Below are positions 58,546-64,000 of a stretch of DNA of 64,000 bases, in pieces. Source of the stretch: Azadirachta indica. Lineage: Eukaryota; Streptophyta; Magnoliopsida; Sapindales; Meliaceae. The stretch covers positions 13,242,457-13,306,456 of the forward strand of contig CM040442.1 in the NCBI GenBank assembly GCA_022749755.1, given 5' to 3'. The notes below the pieces were generated by a model. That model was not told the origin of the DNA. It did no database searches and saw only the letters and a program-made list of their open reading frames with translations. The first letter of the stretch is position 1. The number at the start of each line of letters is the position of its first letter. The position numbers and the translations under genes were made by a program.

Positions 58546-60004
58546 AAATTGTAAAAAAAAAGAATAATTATTAAAATGATTATTGTTAATTAAGGATATA
58601 ATTATCATTATACTATTTCAAAGTAAAAAGGTTACATTGATCATTATGTATTAATAATAAGGATAAAATGGTTCGATTATATGGCTTTTAAATATTAAGG
58701 GTACAATAGTCATTTTGCATAGAAGTTACTAACGTCATAGTAGATTTAAGGAGATATTTGTCTTTTGTCAAAAGTTCAAAAGGTATTTGTTTATCTTAAA
58801 TATTTAGGGGTATATGTCTTTAAGTTAAATTTCAGGGGTATCTCCTAATATCCCTATATAGTCACTCATGCGTGTAGAGACATTTCCTATGTTGTGCTTC
58901 AAGATTAAAAACCAAAAGATGACTCTTTTTCATGTATTATGTTTTCTATATCAAATATATGTTTAAAGCTCATTTTAAATACACAATTAGGTTCTGAGTT
59001 AGGCTCACAAGAGCTAGTAGACTACGGATTTCTTAACTCCAATTTAGAAAACTCAGAACCAATTATCTTATAATATATGTGGCCTTTCTATTCTAAGTTA
59101 ACTTTAGGCCATTCCACTAAAAACCCAAGGCTGGATTCTAATAATCCATGCTAAAAGATTAAAAACTCATTTAATTAAAACTCTTTATAACAACTAAATA
59201 AAATAGAACTAGAGAACAAGTTAAATTACATAAGGGCCATTCGAGGACACAGCAAGGTCCTGCTCGCACTTCTTAAGCAATTTCGATTTTAGGAATGTCA
59301 GATATCTTAGCTCAATGTTGTCCTGTTTCCTTCCTATAAGTTCTTCAAGAAGAGGACAACATGCAAACTTCGATTTTTGTAGTGTCGTCTTCTAAGAAAG
59401 ATGTTTGGGATTATCTTTAGTTTTGCACAACAAAAAATTTCTAACAAAAAAAGAAGTCGCGTGATTTCTACATTTCAACAATATAAAAATCCCACGCTTC
59501 TAATTCTCTCATGATGCAAATTGTGAACAATTTCAATTTAGGAAAGGCAATTGCATCTACAGCTAGATATCCACAATTTCTTAAAATTCGGAGGTGGTTG
59601 TAAGGCTTCAAGAAGTTCATCATCTTCTTTCTTCATCCTCGTTCATTTATTGGATTAAACAAAAGAGACAAAACACAGAGGTTTTTGATGTTTTAATGAA
59701 GTTCCAATCTTGCCCATTTGATTTCGTATTCATATTAGGATTTTAAGTTTATGAAAATAAAAAATATAAGAAAAATATTTGTCTAAATTTGTCTGAAGTC
59801 TATAAAAAAACTAATTTTTGAATAGGATTTGAAAACTTAGGTAACGTTTGTTTTTCTTTTTTTCTGTCTAAAGTATGAATATAATTTAGATATAAATTTT
59901 ACTGAAATCTAAATTTGATTGAAATCTAAATATGATTGATATTTTTCTTTTTTTTTTTACCCTAAATGTCTGAATACAAATATTAACTTATTAGTTTTTT
60001 TTTC
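58546..60004. other. Spacer, middle part: TIR-element-like end and unassigned sequence
   Basis: 58670-58860 has the 'gggtacaatagtcattttg ... aggggtatctcctaatatccc' style of one end of a non-autonomous TIR element, without a clear partner end. 58870-60000 shows no gene. Confidence 0.35.
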
Positions 60005-60024
60005 ATTGATAAACACATTAATTC

Positions 60025-60420
60025 CTCCTTTGACTTTGAATATATTAAAATATCGTCAAAAAACACTGCCACAAATTGATCAAGGTAGGGGTGAAAATTC
60101 TATGCATTAGATCCACAAATGCCGCAGAAGCATTAGTTAAACCAAATGACATCACTACGAACTTAAAATGTCCATATCTATTACGGAAATCCATCTTTGA
60201 GATATCTTTATCTCTAACTCTCAGTTGGTGGTAGCTAGATCGAAGATCGATCTTCGAGAAGTATTTAGAATCACGCAGCTGATCAAACAAGTCATCAATT
60301 CTAGGTAGAGGGTATTTGTCCTTCACTGTCACCCAGTTTAATTGTTTGTAGTCCACGCACAACCTCAAACTCTTGTCCTTCTTTTTAGCAAATAAAACCA
60401 ATGCTTCCCAAGGAGAGGTA
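60025..60420 (-). pseudogene. gypsy reverse transcriptase fragment
   Basis: [20 protein letters not shown] opens the domain. [26 protein letters not shown] (first catalytic Asp) and [12 protein letters not shown] follow, the classic gypsy RT order. A single-base shift near 60075 then leads to [15 protein letters not shown] at 60010-60060, the YxDD-equivalent motif (Phe-Phe-Asp-Asp). It ends there, lacking the thumb and RNase H. Confidence 0.9.
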
Positions 60421-60555
60421 CTAGGTCAAATAAACCCTTTTATTTAGTAACTCCTGCAACTGAATTTTTAACTCCTATAGTTCAGCTGGTGCCATCCTAT
60501 GAGGGGCTACTGAAATTTGTGAGGTATCATAATACGTCTCAATAGTAAAATCTAC

Positions 60556-61202
60556 TTATCTCTTAGAGGGTAATCCGGGTAAATCATTAGGAAATACATC
60601 TTGAAACTCGTCAATTACTAGAACAGTTGAAGTTATTGAATCATCAACATCATAACTCATCACACTTGCCACCCATCCTAAATAATCTTTATGTTCATTA
60701 TATCCAATATAGGTATAATGATAATTGGTCCTCCTACTTCCAACGATATGAAATCTTTCATCGTTAGAAAGATTAATAGTTACGCTTTTTTTTTGGCAAT
60801 CTATAATGGCGTGGAAAGATGACAACCAATCCATCCTAGTATCACATCATAATACACCATTTTCATCACAACTAACCCAAATATGACTTTACACCCACCT
60901 ACATCAATTTCACAATTACGACACATCCCATGCAGATTTATTCTACTTCTAATAGGCGTTTCAACTAATAGCTCATGTTCTAAGGGTTCAATCTCTAAAT
61001 CCAAGGAAGACACAAGTTCTATTGAAATAAAAGAATATGTAACACTAGAATCAAATAATATTCTAGCCCAAGTATTGAATAAGGGAAAAATACCTTTTGC
61101 TACAGTATGATCTACCCGATCCACATCCTGAGTGATAGCATAAGCTCTACCCTGAGCTTTAGGTCTTTCTCGCCCTTTTGACACTTGGGAACTCTTAGGC
61201 AA
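60556..61202 (-). pseudogene. gypsy aspartic protease and linker to RT
   Basis: ARILFDSSVTYSFISIELVS is the protease active site, with the Gly of Asp-Ser-Gly replaced by Ser. VILGWIGCHLS (expected 'DVILGMDWL') is near its end, after which the frame shifts. The second frame (60834-60556) carries MDWLSSFHAIIDCQKKSV and EFQDVFPNDLPGLPSKR, the linker just before RT. Inactive as read. Confidence 0.85.
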
Positions 61203-61249
61203 CTGCTCATAATTTCTTTGTTGTGCTACTAACTAAGCATTCCCCTATT

Positions 61250-61830
61250 GTGAGTTAGTTATTTGACTCAGTGTCTGCATCAAACATGGACACTAATTTC
61301 GATAATGGCCATGTTCTTCACATTCAAAACACACACCTAAAGGTATACGAGACCTCTAGTCATCTTGGGTGCTTCCTTGGACAAATCTAGTTGGTTGACC
61401 TTGTGTCTACCTTAAATGCGGATACATATTTCGGTGATGACCTTGTTGCCCACACTCAAAACACACACGTGACATCTTCCGAAGACCTCGGTTATCATGG
61501 ATTGGAGACTAACTTTTCATTTGTCTTTTCTCTCCCCACCTAGGAAGCTTTTGTTAAAAACTTCTCTTCTTTGATTCCACTATTTACTTGATCTCTTTCT
61601 CATCTTGTTTTATCATCAAGGCTCGTTCAACCACTTCTGAATAGTTCTGCAGGTTCAACACTATAAGTTCATGTCGAAGTGACTGCTTTAAACCTTTCAC
61701 AAACCGCTTAGTCTTGTCTTTCTCCTTCGAAATTATTGAAGTAGCAAACTGGGCTTAATGCTTAAAACCTTGCCTCATATTATGCTACTGACATATTTTT
61801 TTGAGTTAGATGAATAAATTCATCTAACAT
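61250..61830 (-). pseudogene. gypsy gag remnant with two zinc knuckles
   Basis: MSVA then YEARF then LSPVCYF (61735-61800) are gag blocks of the Tekay/Del type. Two CCHC knuckles follow: CFECGQQGHHRNMY (about 61420-61470, last Cys is Tyr) and CFECEEHGHYRN-stop-C (about 61285-61330). They are separated by about 40 codons and look like a duplicated knuckle. Stops are frequent. Confidence 0.8.
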
Positions 61831-62280
61831 AGCATCACAAAATACCTCAGGAAAATAATGTAATTTTTTTGACTTAAAGTTTTTATTTATAATTTTAAGA
61901 GTTCAACTCTAAATTTTTAAATTAATAAATTAGATTATTTATTGAAATTATTTTTGATATAATTAATGGAGATTAATTTGAAACTTAATATATTAACTTG
62001 AGGCAGAAATTTATCCTATAAATAAATACACAAATATGACCGACGTATCATTAATTTTAAGTAAGGTTTTCTCTTTAATTTCTTTATTAAAGAGAATATA
62101 TCATAAGAAATTAAGTTTAATTAAGAAATTTGACATATTCTGAATTAAGATTTCCGAACTATATTCTTCTCACTAAACGTAGCTAATTAATTACTTTATT
62201 TAGTTTTGACTTAATCTCGGGCGGCATAACAAACGGAAAAGAAGATGACAAACAATTAATAATGTACGTACATTAATCAG

Positions 62281-62288
62281 TATAAATA
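62281..62288 (+). promoter_or_regulatory. TATA box of X8 copy 2
   Basis: TATAAATA, 69 bp upstream of the ATG at 62357. Confidence 0.75.
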
Positions 62289-62356
62289 GGTATGAATTAT
62301 GCGTAGTAATATCGTCATCCCGGGAAAGGAAAGAAGAAAAGACAGACAGATAGAGA

Positions 62357-62923
62357 ATGGCAATGGGAAGCGACAACAGCAGCGTTAAGATGAATATGGT
62401 GGCGGTGATGTTGGTGTTGGCGTTGGCAGCAATTACGGCCGGTCCTTGCTCTGCGACAACCCCGATTGGGTCCGCACCAGAGCCAGACAGAGGAGATCTG
62501 GGAATTCAAGCACTAAGAGAAGGCAAGAAATTCTGTGTTGCAAGGCCAGTCGAAGTTGACGACAAAACCCTGGAAGAAGCAATTGACTACGCGTGCGCGG
62601 CGGGTAGTGGTGTTGATTGCTCGCCAATTAAACCGGGTGGCGCTTGCTATGAGCCCAACAACAAGAGGAGTCACGCTGAGTTCGCCATGCATTCTCTCTT
62701 CGTTGTCAACAATGGTTCCGCATCGGCTTGCAGTTACCGTGGCGCTTTTGTGCGGACAACTGACGACCCAAGTAATTACCATTACATTACATTACGTTAA
62801 TTTGATATTTTATTTTCTGAATTTCCGATTTTCTGATTTCTTTTTTTTTTTTTTTTTTGGTTTCTTGGCAATATTACAGGCCATGACTCGTGCAGGTTCG
62901 AAGGGGTTGAATCTGCTCCATGA
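62357..62923 (+). CDS. X8/CBM43 secreted protein (Ole e 10-like), copy 2
   Basis: Exon 1 62357-62771, intron 62772-62879 (donor GTAATT, acceptor ATTACAG after an 18-T tract), exon 2 62880-62923. Protein 152 residues. Signal peptide about 1-33. Domain cysteines at about 60, 80, 88, 97, 125 and 143; an extra Cys31 lies in the signal region. The unspliced frame would read on to 62800 with an unrelated tail and lose the sixth Cys, so splicing is needed. It likely binds callose/1,3-beta-glucan in the wall. It is divergently transcribed from copy 1, 6.3 kb away, and identical apart from one Ala. The upstream sequence is the same in both copies to 482 bp before the ATG. Confidence 0.92.
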
Positions 62924-64000
62924 ACATGAGCAACTCATCCCATATATCTTAATTAATTGTTTCTATTTCTATTCTTTCTTTCATTTGTATTCATCAATAA
63001 CTTCAAACGTTGAAAGATAATTTTCGGTAATGGAATTGAATTCCATTTTTGGATGAATAAGAAACAAAAATACAGCTTTCTAATTTAAATTTATTACTTG
63101 TCTTCTCGTTCACATGCATTAATCTCATATACATACTAATACATAAAGTACTGATGTTTGGCCTTAGCTAATTTTAATTTATTAGGTAGTAGTATGCGTA
63201 GTAGGTGGTGGCATGAATCAAACACATTAATTAATTAACTAATTAATTAATTAATTAATTGTCAATATAATGATACGAAACAAATGGTATCAAATCACAT
63301 TAATTAATTGAAAATTTATCAATGATAATAGTTCAGGAATTAATTAATGAAACAAATGAAATAATTTTCTACCGTACTCGTCCACCAAAATGGCACAGTT
63401 CCGTGCCTTGAGATTATGTCGAATTTATATGGAGTTGATTGTCATCCAAAATTCTTTATAGTTTCTTGGCCCGCTTTTTCAACGTCCAAAGATATTATAC
63501 TATATATATATATATATATATAATATGTAATTTAATGGAGAAAAGCTAACTAGGATTCTTGTCATACGAGTTGTCATATTTTCACCCAACACTCAAATAA
63601 TTATGTATTCCCATTTTCTGTAACCATTAATTTTAAATCTTTTGATGGGTTTCAGTTTTTCAAAAAAAGCACATAATCAAATCGATAGAATAGTCCAAAA
63701 ATAACAATTTTACCATGACCTAACCATATTTTATTAAGGGGTTCATAAACCAAGAGTCAATAAATGTCAGTTATTGACAGAGTGGAAGTGGGTAACAAAA
63801 ACCCCTCGAAATAAATAGGCTCTATCAAACTCTACTCTTCACAGTAAGTAGTTGTCCTAAATGTGAATAAATAAAGGTCTTCAATAAGGAAAAGAGACAC
63901 CAAAATACAAACTCTCATGTTATTAGTTAGCTCAGAGTGATCCAACTGAGTTCATCTTAGTTTTCGCCATGTTTCGAATAAAGTAGCAGCCAAGGTCGCA

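Larger units (their letters stand above)
60005..61830 (-). mobile_element. Ty3/gypsy retrotransposon fragment (gag-protease-RT)
   Basis: On the minus strand from 61830: gag with tandem zinc knuckles, aspartic protease, then RT up to its catalytic motif, where it stops near 60005. LTRs, RNase H and integrase are absent. Its 5' side is cut about 45 bp before the sharp inner boundary of the right inverted-repeat arm (61876), so it belongs to the spacer. Confidence 0.85.
61876..64000 (+). repeat. Large inverted repeat, right arm (X8 gene copy 2), continues past window
   Basis: Mirror of 54430-56559. It starts 'aaagtttttatttata' at 61876 and is still matching at the last base ('caaggtcgca'). Confidence 0.97.

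Noticed and set aside
62535..63020. 161-codon plus frame overlapping X8 copy 2
   Set aside because: Out of frame with the signal peptide and domain, and reads through the poly-T intron. Not a gene.
1..64000. Search for tRNA, rRNA, snoRNA or miRNA genes
   Set aside because: No cloverleaf boxes, rRNA blocks or convincing short miRNA-like hairpin outside the transposon-derived inverted repeats were seen by eye. A covariance-model scan would be decisive.

Overview
The window is nuclear DNA of a flowering plant, most likely a woody eudicot. It is very AT-rich, has spliceosomal introns, and is packed with decayed plant retroelements (copia, chromovirus and other gypsy, LINE), TIR DNA transposons, CC-NLR resistance-gene relics and an endogenous plant pararetrovirus. 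I cannot name the species. Sapindales or a neighbouring rosid order is only a guess from the family mix. There is no bacterial-style gene organisation, CRISPR array, rRNA or recognisable tRNA.

Layout. 1-3300: remnants of a large gypsy (Tat/Ogre/Athila-like) element. 3322-7085: a 3'-truncated Ty1/copia element on the minus strand. 7266-8056: a 5'-truncated LINE tail with poly(A). 8183-9692: two TIR elements. 11290-11840: an orphan copy of the 5' flank of an NLR gene. 14191-22155: two inverted, decayed copies of a plant Ptta/En/Spm-type transposase-like gene. The right copy is broken by a MITE with a 9-bp TSD and by a 4.17-kb CACTA-like element with a 3-bp TSD, and the left arm preserves both empty sites. 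24344-27896: a gag/protease-only LTR retrotransposon (minus), abutting 27897-29832, the integrase-chromodomain-LTR end of a related chromovirus (plus). 30880-31310: a tandem repeat. 36536-38983: two long-TIR elements around a LINE RNase H scrap. 41098-42730: a CC-NBS-LRR pseudogene. 43400-52740: a rearranged endogenous caulimovirus-like (petuvirus/florendovirus-like) locus with a 1.15-kb inverted repeat and a TIR transposon inside. 54430-64000: a very recent inverted duplication.

The only genes that look intact are the two copies of a small secreted X8/CBM43 (Ole e 10-like) protein at 55508-56078 (minus) and 62357-62923 (plus). Each has two exons, a TATA box, a signal peptide and the six conserved cysteines. 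They lie in arms of an inverted repeat that is nearly identical over at least 2.1 kb and runs off the right edge. The spacer holds an NLR fragment and a gypsy gag-protease-RT fragment. The two genes are transcribed away from each other.

Most of the rest is pseudogenic and was inferred by reading frames through stops and frameshifts, so boundaries there are approximate. Virus-derived and transposon proteins are described only through short motifs.
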